DNA from: Phallusia mammillata
Taxonomy: Eukaryota > Chordata > Ascidiacea > Phlebobranchia > Ascidiidae
Reading direction: 5' to 3'
NCBI GenBank assembly: GCA_003260075.1
Contig: QLIY01000266.1
Location: forward strand, 62,001-126,000
DNA: 64,000 nt
Shown here: positions 25,620 to 37,404 of the stretch, in pieces
Layout: every line of letters starts with the position of its first letter
How positions within the stretch are numbered: position 1 is the first letter of the stretch
Program-made: the position numbers and the translations under genes
Notes under the pieces: generated by a model
What the model saw: the letters and a program-made list of their open reading frames with translations, nothing else
Databases searched by the model: none
Told to the model about the DNA's origin: nothing

Positions 25620-25775
25620 AGTATAATACAAATGTGTTAGCACAAGATAGGTAAGAATTTGGCATGAAATTGGCAGAATACATGTTATGTTGGAAGAGAT
25701 GTAAAGTACAATATGGTTGTCAATACGTTTACCGTTTTCTACGTTAAAGTAGCCCATTCTATCGAAGCATATCAT

Positions 25776-25828
<53 letters not shown>
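25776..25828 (+). repeat. 53-G homopolymer
   Basis: Pure G with no flanking duplication. Same long class as the runs at 9240, 9421, 11948 and 52447. Confidence 0.9.
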
Positions 25829-25830
<2 letters not shown>

Positions 25831-27306
25831 GAACCCATTAAGAAACTTTTCATATCTGGGAGGCGTTTTTTGTTATTGTTAAGCGTGCATAAGAATAAGT
25901 TTTTTCAACTCGTAAAGCAGTTGATTGCAAAACACAGTAACTAAAAAATGTATTGTCCTTCTTGCTTTGTAAACAAGTTAAAAGTTATAAGTGACACATT
26001 AAACCTAAAGTACGGCGTGCGATTTACACACGAGATACCATAGCGACAATTCAACAGTAGTTTCAAATGGTTTTTAAACGACCACCATTTAAACATCACC
26101 ACAAAACCGGAATTCCGTGATGGAACACCAGTGAATAAGACAGCACTATGATTTACTCCAGTTGACGCTGCAGACTTATTCATTATTTAAAAGTAGCAAG
26201 CCACCGAAACACGAGTTGACAGCATGAATTGAACCTCTCCTGAGCAAGGTAAATGAACTTAATCGGATTACTGGTACCTTATAGATACGGTACGGAGCCT
26301 TAGTACGAAGGTTTATGAGGTACAAACTTCGTGTGATAACATAATTTGTACAGTAGCCAAATTAGTTTATGAACAAGGTTAATGCAAATTAATCATACAC
26401 AATAACTGAACAAATTTGAGTGTAGCTATTGAAAATTTAACCAAGTTTTTATTAGGTTTATGTAAGGGTGGTATGAATATACTTGTTGTGTGTTTGTATA
26501 ATGCAAACAATAAGCCGTATTGTTGCTTCTGATCGCAGATAGCCAAGTCATACTATTCGTTGTTGTTTATACTTTGAGTACATTGCTGCATCGATGTATG
26601 CAGGCTCTATGAGTATATATATATATATCTTTTAGACGCGTCAATTTACACCTTGGCTCAGATAAACACAGTAGGTTGTGTTTTTGTTGATTTGGAAACA
26701 GAGTTTAGGGCAAACAAAAAAACGCCTATGAGTTTGCCCCAAAAGAAGTTTCGCCCAAGGCTTGTAAGGCGGTGGAGATAAGACATGATAACGTTTTTTC
26801 ACATTTTATTTAAAAAACACGCATACACGTTCTGGGTATGTGGTTGAGAGGTAAATGCATTTATTCGTTCCGCGTTTCAGCTCAAAAAGAGCAAATAGGG
26901 TCACGGTCGAATTAACTGCGCAATGGCTCCTTTGACATTGTCACAGACTCGATAGTTTTGTTTTTCATTAAACAAGTTGTGTTTACATGTTTTTCCTACA
27001 AACCAGAAACTCAGAAGTTTGTTACAAGTTTCGTTTTCGGGGCGTGCTAGGCTAAAGTTTTCATTTCAAAAGATAAACTGAAAACTCAATTTATAATTTC
27101 AAGCGTTTATTATTCTGCTAATGCACTCATCCAAACGGGTGAACCGATTTAACTATTCTTTATTCGAATTCTATATACTATGATATAGACTCTATAGACT
27201 GTGATTTCAGAGTTTTCACAAGTTGTAGAATCAAGTTAATGTCAAAAAATCGTTGTTGCTACTGAAGGGTATCTAACTTAACCACATGCGTTTAGTCAAC
27301 CTAACT

Positions 27307-27625
27307 CAGTGGTTCTCAAACTTATACTGATTGCGTACCACCTGGCGACTTTTCTATCGCTGTGTACCACCTAAATCGTGTTTACATGAGTAGACCAAGA
27401 GTTCTTCTTGACTACACTAGCTTATTTATGAAACCAGCGTGTTACCAATTCCTAAAAAACGTCCTGAACATTGGTTCTGTTAAAAACTTGGCTGATCACT
27501 TAGGTTAGTTGAGCAGCAATTGTTGATATGACCTGAATTAAGTTTAGAAGAAAGCTATTGGCGTACCACCTGAAAAGCCCTGACGTACCACTTGTGGTAC
27601 GTGTACCACAGTTTGAGAACCACTG
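27307..27625. mobile_element. hAT-type MITE with perfect target duplication
   Basis: Termini CAGTGGTTCTCAAACT and AGTTTGAGAACCACTG enclose 319 bp. The 8-bp duplication ACCTAACT is perfect on both sides (27299-27306, 27626-27633). No transposase. Confidence 0.9.
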
Positions 27626-28019
27626 ACCTAACTAAACGAACTGGTGCAAATAATGCAACGTCGACATTGAATAAAACAAACTGTAAAACGTGAGTCACGT
27701 AGTTTGCCATAACAACCGTTACCGTGCCAACAGAGCAACGATTGCGTCATTATATAATTTTGTGCCTTCGGGCGGTTCAAACTTGCTGCAATAACATGAA
27801 CCCGAACCTCGTGACATGACGTCAGGGTAACTTGCTGGTTGCTTTGACTTTTTCCCAATTTAGAAAATACATGGGCTAATGTATTATTAGATATTAAGCT
27901 TTATATAGTTTAAAGACACTGGATAATTTAGGAGCATATGTTTAATGCAGTTATGGGGTTTCGAATAGTTATTTCGTCTTATGAAAAACGAAAATAATTC
28001 AATGTTATAGACGTGTAGG

Positions 28020-28200
28020 CAGTGGCGGGATTCAAATTGTTTGTCAGTCGGTTCTTTTACAAAAGTCAGATTTTTCAGCCGGCTCTGTTACAATAAGTCC
28101 ATTGACAGTAACCATGTAATGCCAACCGGTTCGCTGATCTCATAAAATTTCGTGAGATGGTTTTATAGAACCGGTTGGAACCGGCTGAATCCCACCACTG
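28020..28200. mobile_element. Short hAT-type MITE, GGGATTCA family
   Basis: CAGTGGCGGGATTCAAAT at the left and GCTGAATCCCACCACTG at the right enclose 181 bp, with perfect duplication CGTGTAGG on both sides. The same family recurs at 46620-46769 and 52700-52852. Confidence 0.9.
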
Positions 28201-29648
28201 CGTGTAGGTCAAAATATATGACAATATGTTTGATTTGACATTAAACTGTATTTACGTCAAGAGCAATTCTATGTGTATGAAACTACAGCCACACTTACCA
28301 TCTGTGGTGTGTGAAGAAAAGGTTAATAAGAATATGCGTAGTTGTGTGTGTGAAACTTGCATAAATTATGCAAAGACCGTACAATGCAGACTGACACCGT
28401 GAACCATGAGTACAAGTACAGCATTGGAGTAAGTCAAACGTATTCAAAACTCACGAAAATTGCAGTCGAAATTTTAAAGTTTTACGTACAGCCGAATTTA
28501 AAATTTGTTTTCAAATCTTAAGTTTACAAGTAGCTTTAGCATCAAAGTTTACAATAGTTTAAATATGCGCAAATTTTCCAAGGGGCGGACAAGGGAATTA
28601 TGCAAACTTTCCGTAATTTGATCGACAAAATGCTAGGCAATTAAGATATCATATTGACCTATTGTAATATAACATTCCAAAATCGCAGAGAAAATGCTTT
28701 CGAAACCCCGGTTGTACGTACTATACTGCACTTATGTCCTGCGTAATACTTAGTAATAAACAAATAACTTAATATATATTTCCAACTCCCAAAGGTATAT
28801 CACATGACAAAGTAAATAATTCCTATTCCGCTGTCACGTATAAAGAAAGTGACGCTTACAGGTCTGTATATGACGACACAGATACTAAAGTTAACAAGCG
28901 TTTCTCCTCTGTCCTTTGAGCAGTTATTCGAATTTGTGATTAGGTTGTTTTGTTGCCTTGAGGCAGGATTTTTGTTCGGTTCTTTTCTGTGAGATTTCAA
29001 TGAACAGGTGGTTTCTCATAAAGGAGATTTACTGTGAGGTAATTGTGAAGAGTCTAAAACAGGTGCCAGTTTTGCATTGTCTTTAGACGTGTATACTTTT
29101 TATCTCAAAGAAACAGGCAGGTCCCAGTTTTACACACCTTAAAAAGATATTATACCAGCAATAAAATTAGAAAAAGGGAAAATTTGGGCTTTTGCTTCAA
29201 CAAACAGAACGAAATAGCAATTCTTACAAAACAAAATATACAAATTAGTAAAGAGCTGTCTGCACAGTCGCGGTTGTTACATCGCATTTCTGGCGTTTGT
29301 TTATGGGGCATATAACCGTCTAGGCAAGATGTAACTACACCGCAGGCTACCTAGATACAACTATGGTATAGAGCTTTTTACACTGCGAAAAACAACTGCT
29401 GCACGCAAATGGGAACTGGTCAACCGCAGGTCGTGTGCAGTGTTACTGTTTTTCGCTGGACGTTTATCTTTCGCTTGTGACGTGTACAGAGGGCATTATG
29501 ACGTCCCGCGGGTATTTGTGAGAGCGGGTGCGTTAGCGGTCAGCAGAATAGTTGCCAGTTGTTTATGTTCCGAAGGTGTTCAGTGATTTTGTAGGTGCGT
29601 ACACGATGTTGTTTAAACAGGGTGCAATAAAACGTTGCGAAAAAATGA

Positions 29649-30026
29649 TTACTGTTTCATTAACTTGTAAAGTGATAATGTAAAAAATATATTACTTTTT
29701 CTGTAGGTGTTTACAGTGTCTATTTTTAAACAAGAATACTTCGTTTTTGCTGTGAAAAAATGATTTTTAGCTTGCGAAAAAAGGTATTGTGAAGACACGC
29801 AAACTATTGCACTTTCAAAAGGCAAATCGTTTTTTGTTGTTGTAATCTTAGAATTAAAAGCATTTTTCCGATAATATTTTGTCACTTGAGTAAGTTGGAC
29901 AAATATATTTTTTAATAAGAAACCCAACTTACAGTGTTTTATCAGTCGGGTTTGATCCATTCGATGCATCAAATCAGTACAATTTTGTAAAACAAATACA
30001 ACCATTAAAAAAGTCGCCATTTGCAT
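29649..30026 (-). CDS. Hypothetical 125-aa frame
   Basis: An ATG-started open frame whose N-terminus (MQMATFLMVVFVLQNC) looks like a weak signal or membrane anchor. The rest is Lys/Thr/Ser-rich without motifs. It lies in AT-rich sequence upstream of the gene at 30776 on the opposite strand. No family recognised; likely chance. Confidence 0.15.
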   Translation of the reverse strand: MQMATFLMVVFVLQNCTDLMHRMDQTRLIKHCKLGFLLKNIFVQLTQVTKYYRKNAFNSKITTTKNDLPFESAIVCVSSQYLFSQAKNHFFTAKTKYSCLKIDTVNTYRKSNIFFTLSLYKLMKQ

Positions 30027-30775
30027 GTATTTCGTTTACCATGTCCCTTTTATTTAAATAATCTATTTAGCGTTGTCACGACAACAGCAATCTTATCACG
30101 TGAACTCTCGATAGGCAAACGAGAGAATTCGAGAAAAAGGGAGATAACGAGAGAATTTGGCCCGAAAAAGATAAAGGTTCGAACAGACAGTGGACCTGAT
30201 GCCACTCCTTAAAATTGCCACGCGTAACTTCGTGTTAAAAGTCTGTGGGAAACAGTCAGGCGGGTTAGACCACCATCAGCCACTAATGATAGAGCATGCG
30301 AATGTTGTGGACTACTGGAAAAGTCAAGCCACGAGGTCTGAGTTACTGCAGCCTTGTTGTAAACAACAACTGGAGGCGTGTTTAGCTACATAGAGTTTCT
30401 CTACAGCAAGTAGTCATGTAGCAAGCAGCATACCATGCATATTTTGCCTTGCGCCAAAACCATGGCTTTATGCCGAATTATTTTTTCTGGTGCGTGCTTC
30501 AGTTTGCATTAGAGTTTTGCAAAGAAAACTAGATACTAAATATGACCAATAACTAATCTTGAAATTAGAAGAATCTTAAAGGTTTTTACTGGTAAGGTAA
30601 TAGTTATAGAGCAGAAAGAAAGAATTTTGAATGATGCCAAAATGTTGTTGAATTTAAAGACCTGAATTAAGCGTTTTGTAAAAAGTTTTATGTATTTGTA
30701 TCCTTAGCTAACAACCTAAAATGTTCGCAGGTCATATTAACAATCTTAACAATAAAGCAGGGTCTCCGCTTAGCC

Positions 30776-31342
30776 ATGGCCTGCTGCCGCCGGAGAGGAG
30801 ACTTCAGCAAATGCATTCCGATCTATATCGTCGGCCTGGTGTTCCTCATTGCAGGGATTCCCCTTATGATAGTCGGTATCGCAACGACCGAAATCTACTC
30901 CGACTTTCTCGGCTATGTCGGAGGAGCGAGCACCTTTTTCGGAGTCATGTTCCTGTTTCTGTGGCATATGATCACCATCCCAGCCCTTGAGAAGAAAGTA
31001 AGAGACTGGGACCTCAATGTTCTTAACATGGAAGCTACCACCGAGGCCCTAGAAAAGTCAAGACAACAAGGGAAAGTTCCAGTTTATGAAAACTTGGCCT
31101 ACGAGAAGGAGTCGTCACTCCCGGGAGCAAAAGATGCTTCGTTGGAGAAACCGTTGCGCAGCGCCAGCTCGTCGTCCAATGACAGTGCTCTGTTTTCCCG
31201 CGCGGCCAACGTCAACCAAAACAATAGCAACAACTGTGTGGTGCAAGATTTGGAATGCGGCTTCGAGAATGAAGCGTTTGTTCCCGAAATTGCAACTATT
31301 TCTGGTTCAAACGTGATTTATCAATCCGGAAAAGTCACGTGA
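30776..31342 (+). CDS. Two-helix transmembrane protein, unknown function
   Basis: A single-exon frame of 188 aa starting at an ATG in good context (gccATGg). A short Cys/Arg-rich head (MACCRRRGDFSKC) precedes two hydrophobic helices (about residues 15-37, IYIVGLVFLIAGIPLMIVG, and 44-66, VGGASTFFGVMFLFLW) with a small loop between. A long polar tail of about 120 residues follows, with a helical charged part (ALEKKVRDWDLNVLNMEATT), a tyrosine motif PVYENLAY, and a Ser/Asn-rich end. The likely topology is a membrane hairpin with both ends in the cytosol. The coding stretch is clearly more GC-rich than its flanks, which supports a real gene. A donor-like GTAAGT follows the stop, so an intron in the 3' UTR is possible, and a cag at about 30760 could be a 5' UTR acceptor. 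I do not recognise the family; several small vertebrate TMEM proteins share this layout. Confidence 0.7.
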   Translation: MACCRRRGDFSKCIPIYIVGLVFLIAGIPLMIVGIATTEIYSDFLGYVGGASTFFGVMFLFLWHMITIPALEKKVRDWDLNVLNMEATTEALEKSRQQGKVPVYENLAYEKESSLPGAKDASLEKPLRSASSSSNDSALFSRAANVNQNNSNNCVVQDLECGFENEAFVPEIATISGSNVIYQSGKVT

Positions 31343-34300
31343 TAATAGGTAAGTCTTTTAAAATTTTAGAACTCATTAAAAAAAGATTCTGCTTATAAAG
31401 CATGCTCATTTTCTTCAAAAAAATATACAAATAGTTTTAATGAACGCAGTAAAACTGCATTTTTCATCAAAAATGTGCATAGTTATTTGCGATACCTTTA
31501 GAAATGGGATAAATTTCTACGCTTGACGCGTAAAATGGTATTATTCAACTAACAGTGTCTTTTTGGCACAAAAATTTGTGTGGGATAAACCATGATACAA
31601 GGTTTGCCGCGCTGGGCTAAAATTGGCGCTTTATTGTACAAATTGCCGTGAGAACCTTAAAAATGGCATTAGAACGCCTAAATTGTCTTTCAGTGGGTCG
31701 TAAACAATGGTATATTATCAGCACTCGACAGAGGTGATTATGTCGTAACAAAAACTAAAGAATGCGTAGGTTTGCAATAAACAGACTAATTAAGATGTAG
31801 AAACACAAATGTCAGCGTAAACACATTGGTTTGGTGCTTGATTTACAAAGTTACCCAACGCCTATAAGTTCAATTTATTGAAAGGGAATTTTGGCGGAGG
31901 CAATGGCATCCAAATTTAGCAGCCCCGGGAATTTTTCACTGGTCAATTGTTCCGCTTTGGCAAACTTTTGTGCACTAACTACATGTAATGTACATTGTAA
32001 CTGTTATTTTGTGGGACAAAGAATAAGTGACAACATTCAAAAAGAAATGCCAAAAACAGTTTCAGTAAATTTAACTTTACTTTTGATCCTACGTTAAAAT
32101 CTTAAAATTTGGTGAGTTTTTTAAATATTTTTACATGCCTTTAAAATCAATTCAGCAAATTTAACTTTATGTTGGGTCCTGCTTTAAAAACTCGTTTAGC
32201 CAAAAACATTGAATCGAGCAACGGGCAACGTACAATTCGAAGTTGTGTTTACAAGCCAGCTAACGGGTCTTTAACACAACAATTCGACTTCACGCTATTA
32301 CAAGGCGCGTATTTTCGCATTGTCCGAGAAATCCAGGTGTCTTTTGTGTGTGACATCACAAAACCACTCACTGCGCATCACAAACAAGCAGATCGACAAC
32401 TTTTAACGCGATTGTTTGATCACAATAGGGTCGTGCGTTTAATTTAGCGCATTGGCCGAAGAGTGGGTGGAGGCTTAATTGCCTTTTGGTCTTTGCAAAA
32501 TAGAATGCCATTTCTACGAAGTTTCTGCCAATTCTTCTAATTACTTTTTGTACTAATATGCATGTATATTAGGTTAAAAAGGCTGTTAAAGGCAAAATAT
32601 TTGCATTCTAGTCAAAAAAACAAACGTTTCGCTCCATATAAAACATATTATTCATCCAACGAAGTTTTGTTGTCTATTTTAATCTCAGATAATTTCTCTA
32701 ATTACAATCTGACCTTAGGCAAGCTAAAAAGCCAGTCGTGCAATTACTGATCGACTTTGCTTTCTATTGCAGCGACACGAACATTATGACGTCAAAAACT
32801 GACACTGGGCACGTGACTGCACGCAGGTCGAGCGAGGAGTATTACGCAACAATGAACCTTTGTGTTGCAACAAGGAAAAGACAACTCTTCAAGAAGTTTT
32901 CTACAGCCCATTACTGAACAATATTCTATAGTGACAAATTGTTTTGAGGTCACGTGACTGGCAAAATCGTCACGGTTGATCGCTAAGCATGAACTTGCTA
33001 CTGGGAGAAAACCGTTTGCAGGTTTAGTACACCTAATTAATTTTTAATAGTTGGCAAGCAGCAGGCAAATAGCTCGCTTGCAATTTTGCAGCTTGGCTTG
33101 TGTTTATTAGCTTTTGCTGTTTTTGTCGATTCCACTTTCTTCATTGCTTTACCTCACGTTTTATAAAAGCGTTTATGAAACTATTGTCTTCTATAGGCAC
33201 AAAGTTTTTTTGTAAAAATCAAGGGCCGCACAACACTACATCACCATTATAAGACACTTGAAAATACACAAAGTATCTATCGATGTAAATTGAACGTCTA
33301 TGGATCAAATTTACTTAGAACTATTACCTTACATCACAATCTTTATAGGTTTCGTGGATTTACCGAACTAGCAATACAAGTTTGACTCATAAGCCACAAT
33401 GTAGTTTTGCAATGAGTCAAACGTCGTACTGTGACCAAATTATGGAAGTTTTAAATGACATTTATGAAGGGACAATATGTTTTCGTAACGGAACTTATTT
33501 CAGAATTTTCCTACAATACGTCATTTTCGTTTTGAAATTAAACTTTCCAAAGGCCAAGACGTTTAAAACCAATTATTATTTGCACTTAAGAAAAAACATT
33601 TCGAAGCAACTTTCTAAAGCTAATCCTGTAAGTAAAGTCCAACGCACAGTGACGTAATAATTGCTATTCAGCATCATAAAGGTCAAACTTTGAGTTAATG
33701 GCGACAGAGTGGAAATGTAAAACCCCTAATTAACGAAAGAAATTTGTCTCGAGATTCAACGAAAAACGTTGTGTCGATGATATTAAATACATCCTTACAG
33801 CTTACGCTTGTGAAAATAGAAATTATAAATCAAATTGCGCTTTGCTTTGTTTTGTTGTTGTATGCAAGATAAAAAAAAGCAGCGAAAATGCACACCTAAT
33901 GCACTTCTCTTTTTACTGTTTCGTTTTTCTCCTAAATGCACTGAAACCGTCGCCCTGCACGATTATTTTATTGCGTCACAAATGCGTTTTTGCGTCATCG
34001 ATAATGTTTGTTTTTTATTGCAATACCCTTGTGGCGCTTGAAGGCTCTACATTGTGATGCAATAGTTCCTCAAAACAATGGTTAATTCCCCGTTTTGGGA
34101 GTGTAACTTTATTTCCCGAATGCTTCATTTCAATGATACAACGTTTTTTCAGTGCCTTTTTATCTCGCTTGTTACGTCACATACACATGGTTACGTGTTT
34201 CTGACGTCATATATACCATATATCGTACCTGCACTTTACGTAAGTTCCGTTTATAAAATGTATGTATTCAATATTAAAAATTAAACGCAAGTTTCTGCAA

Positions 34301-34697
34301 ATTGATACTGACTAAGAACTGAAGGTAAAAATCAGGAAAATGGTTCCGTGAAGGATAGCTATTGTTCGTTCAGCTAACGGTAGCTAATGTGTATAGCTAA
34401 CAAATTAAAAAGCAAAGCACTAAATGTTGTCTGCAACCAGAAACGAATGCTGCTACCACAATGAACAGCTGCATCTAATTTCAGACAAGCAGTAGTTATT
34501 GAATATTTAAAAGGAACGAATAATAACAGAAGAACAGTTACCCACTTGTTTGTTGCAACGTTACCTATTCTGAAACAATTGCTTCGAATCCAAGATTTAA
34601 GTTGATGCAACAAATTTAACTGCTTGAAAAAAAGTTGGCAAAAAAACATAGTTAACTTTAAACAGTCTCCAAAAACGGTAGTAAATAGCCTTTAGAC

Positions 34698-35116
34698 CAG
34701 TGATTTTTAAACTGCACACGGTGAAAGATTTTTAATTGTGCCGTAAAATATTCGCTATTTTTAAGTGCCGAAAAGGGCCGGGTTCGAGCTTAGGTTTTGT
34801 TAAACAAACGGGCTTAATTCGGGCCTGACTTTAAATTCTGTGTCCTTTTTTAGATTAAATTACCCACTTCACCTAATGCTCAACAGCCCTAAAACGCCGT
34901 TTTTATTATATGCTGTACATTAGTGCGTTTTGTAGGCTTTATATGTAAAGGCCCGTCAATCAAACTTTCGGACCAAAAAGGGGTTTTCACAAACAATTCG
35001 GGCTCGGGCTCGAATTTTGGACCCGCCTACAACTCTGGGTTGGTCTGCAAAGTGTGCCACGAAACGAAAGTTTAGATTGTTAATGCGCCGCATGCTTGAA
35101 AGTTTAAGAACCACTG
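34698..35116. mobile_element. hAT-type MITE with perfect target duplication
   Basis: Termini CAGTGATTTTTAAACTG and AGTTTAAGAACCACTG, 419 bp apart, flanked by perfect CTTTAGAC duplications. The inside holds GGGCC-rich 'cccgaa' motifs also seen in the repeat near 56810. Confidence 0.85.
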
Positions 35117-36013
35117 CTTTAGACTCTTAAAAACAACAATTTCAAAGTTCAGACTCGTGATTATCAAACGAGGAGATAACGATGCAACGCCTGTTTTGCG
35201 CACAAGGGCAATTAAGTTTAGAAAAATTCCCCCAAACATTTTTGTTATTACAGGGAAAATTCCAAAAGCTTAGCGAGACAGACGTTGCTAACAGCATATT
35301 GTGCAGTTAGTACACCGCAACAAATGGACCACGTCTTCATGCCTGAACAAGGTAACAAATGGCGTTGTATCTTAAGCCACTAGTTTCTAAACTGTAGTCC
35401 AAAGATACATTTCCATTAGTCCACAAAGCTAATATAACTTAGTATTATATGAAAAAGTAAGCTGCCATGTTCACTTGTGGCCACAAATTGGTAAAAACAT
35501 TCAAATTTGGCAGCACGTAAGTAGCAACAAACTGATTTTCGTTACATATTTGCACCATGCATGCTGTCAGGTATACAATTAAAGTGCCGCTTTCAGTACA
35601 ACGCATTGTGGAGGAAATTCAATCAGTTCCTGATATCTCTCCGAAATTTACAAATTTTGATTCGAATCTATATGGGTCGTAATCGATACTCTAAGTCTTT
35701 TTAGACAATTTACCACAGACATTACATGCAAAGTTCCTTGACAACAAAAAACACGAACGTACCGAACTTGTTTCGCAAGGGAATAGCCGGGAATCAGATA
35801 AGAACTGTCCAGATAGTAAACATTCAACATTAGTTTCGCTGTACACCTAAAACATGCGATACGTTTCGATTTTAGATTCGTTGCAAGATAAACATAAACG
35901 TGATATACATGCAGCTGTACAGTTGGTCCCAAAATCTAAACTGCCATTTCTGATTTCAACAGACGCGGAAAACAGTCAACGACTTGGGAGAAAATTCATG
36001 TTCGCCTTGTACG

Positions 36014-36361
36014 CAGGGTTGGTCATACCGTCCTTATTTCGGAAATTTATCCCTATTTTGAAGGGCAATGTCTCAACAAAAAAATTGTCCTCTCTTCAAA
36101 GAAATGTCCTTGTTTTTTACTTGATTCCTTATGTGTCAAACTTAGTGAAATGATAGTCAAATCCCTGCAAAAAACAACAACAATAGACCTGAGCTGTCGT
36201 GAGATGCACGAAGCAATTTTCTGCGAACACACATTGTTTTTGGCTAAACAAATGGCATGTGAAGTTTCATGGCTCGTATAAATGCATAGATTTGTTTCGT
36301 TTCGTATAAAAAATTAAATTTTCGGTTGTCTTATTGTGGGGTCCATGTCGATGGCAACCCT
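36014..36361. mobile_element. MITE related to 11911-12261
   Basis: Starts CAGGGTTGGTCATACCGTCC and ends ATGGCAACCCT, and shares the inner block GTCGTGAGATGCACGAAG with the element at 11911. The target duplication is degraded to about GTACG. It has ordinary sequence where the relative has 50 G. Confidence 0.7.
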
Positions 36362-37295
36362 CAGGTACGGCTGCAAAACAGTCGCTTAAATTGATGTAAA
36401 GTTACAGCTCCTATTAATTCTGTAAAAATCAAACGGAACCGTTCATTGATATAACAAAAACACGGTTAGAAATAGAATTTAAGCAGGCTCGAAATAGGGT
36501 TCACAAACTGAAGGTTAAAATGGTTCCTACAACCTGAAAATTTTGGTCAAAAAAGCCCGAAGTTAGATTTATCGAAGCAAAATCACGATACAAATGTAAC
36601 CGTATGAAGTCATGTCTGTGTTGCTAAACTTATATAGGCGGCTACCTAAGTTTTATAAACTCGTTGCAGGCGGAACGACGGTCAGTCATACAATGTTTAA
36701 ATATAAAGCATGTCGCTTTTTACGTATGTATGAGCCAGTATATTTTGACCTAAGCATCATGCCAGTCCATATTATATATACATATGTAGGCGAAAACATT
36801 GTGGATGGTGAAGCAAAAACGTTTAGAGGCCTCAGATTAAACCGTTGGCTTAAAACTGTATTGTTATGCATTGCTGATAAACACAGCGAGATATTGAGGT
36901 AAAATCGTCCGCCCAAAACTCCCGTACATGAACTACAGATTGCCGCAACATCGATTAACGCATCCCTGTGTAGGTTTGGGGTTATTCGGCAGAAAATATC
37001 AATAAATCAGCATGAAACACACAGACGTGATGTGTATTCGTGCATGAAAGTCAACTAAAGCGAAAAGCATCATTAGGCGAACGGTTACCCCTAATTAACT
37101 AAAGCATTGCGCAAATGTGGATCTTGGGGATTTTCCTAAGCATAACATATTATTTTTGTGATGTAAAAGCACAAAACACAGATCAGAAGTGTAACATACG
37201 TTGAATTCCAAGTCAAAACAACTTTAGAGTGGTTTGTAACATAATTTATTTGTACCATATACCATCTAAGACCAACAATAAAAAAGTACACAAAG

Positions 37296-37301
37296 TTTAT
37301 T
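37296..37301 (-). terminator. Poly(A) signal candidate for the LRR gene
   Basis: AATAAA on the minus strand, about 104 nt after the LRR stop codon, a typical spacing. Confidence 0.5.
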
Positions 37302-37404
37302 AAACGCAAAATTATGTCTTTTGTGTTGTGCGCTGTGTAAAAACTTGCATAGACAAAGCGACAATTAACTATAAATTTATACATAAAACCAATAAAAAAA
37401 ACTA

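Larger units (their letters stand above)
17386..30775. other. Gene-poor region with repeats
   Basis: About 13 kb without a well-supported gene. Contents are a SINE (19287-19437), a doubtful minus-strand gene with repeated exon-like units (22442-23283), a 66-codon ATG frame (24719-24919), G-joined duplications (24936-25619), a 53-G run (25776-25828) and two MITEs (27307-27625, 28020-28200). A more GC-rich stretch at about 29400-29620 could be a promoter for the gene at 30776, but I see no decisive element there. Confidence 0.55.
31343..37404. other. Intergenic region, mostly unassigned
   Basis: AT-rich sequence without a supported gene. A 92-codon ATG frame at 32169-32447 (MLGPALKTRL onward) shows no motif. 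The region holds a MITE (34698-35116), a second MITE (36014-36361), and at 36617-36708 the source of a 92-bp block found again at 44150-44241. Confidence 0.55.
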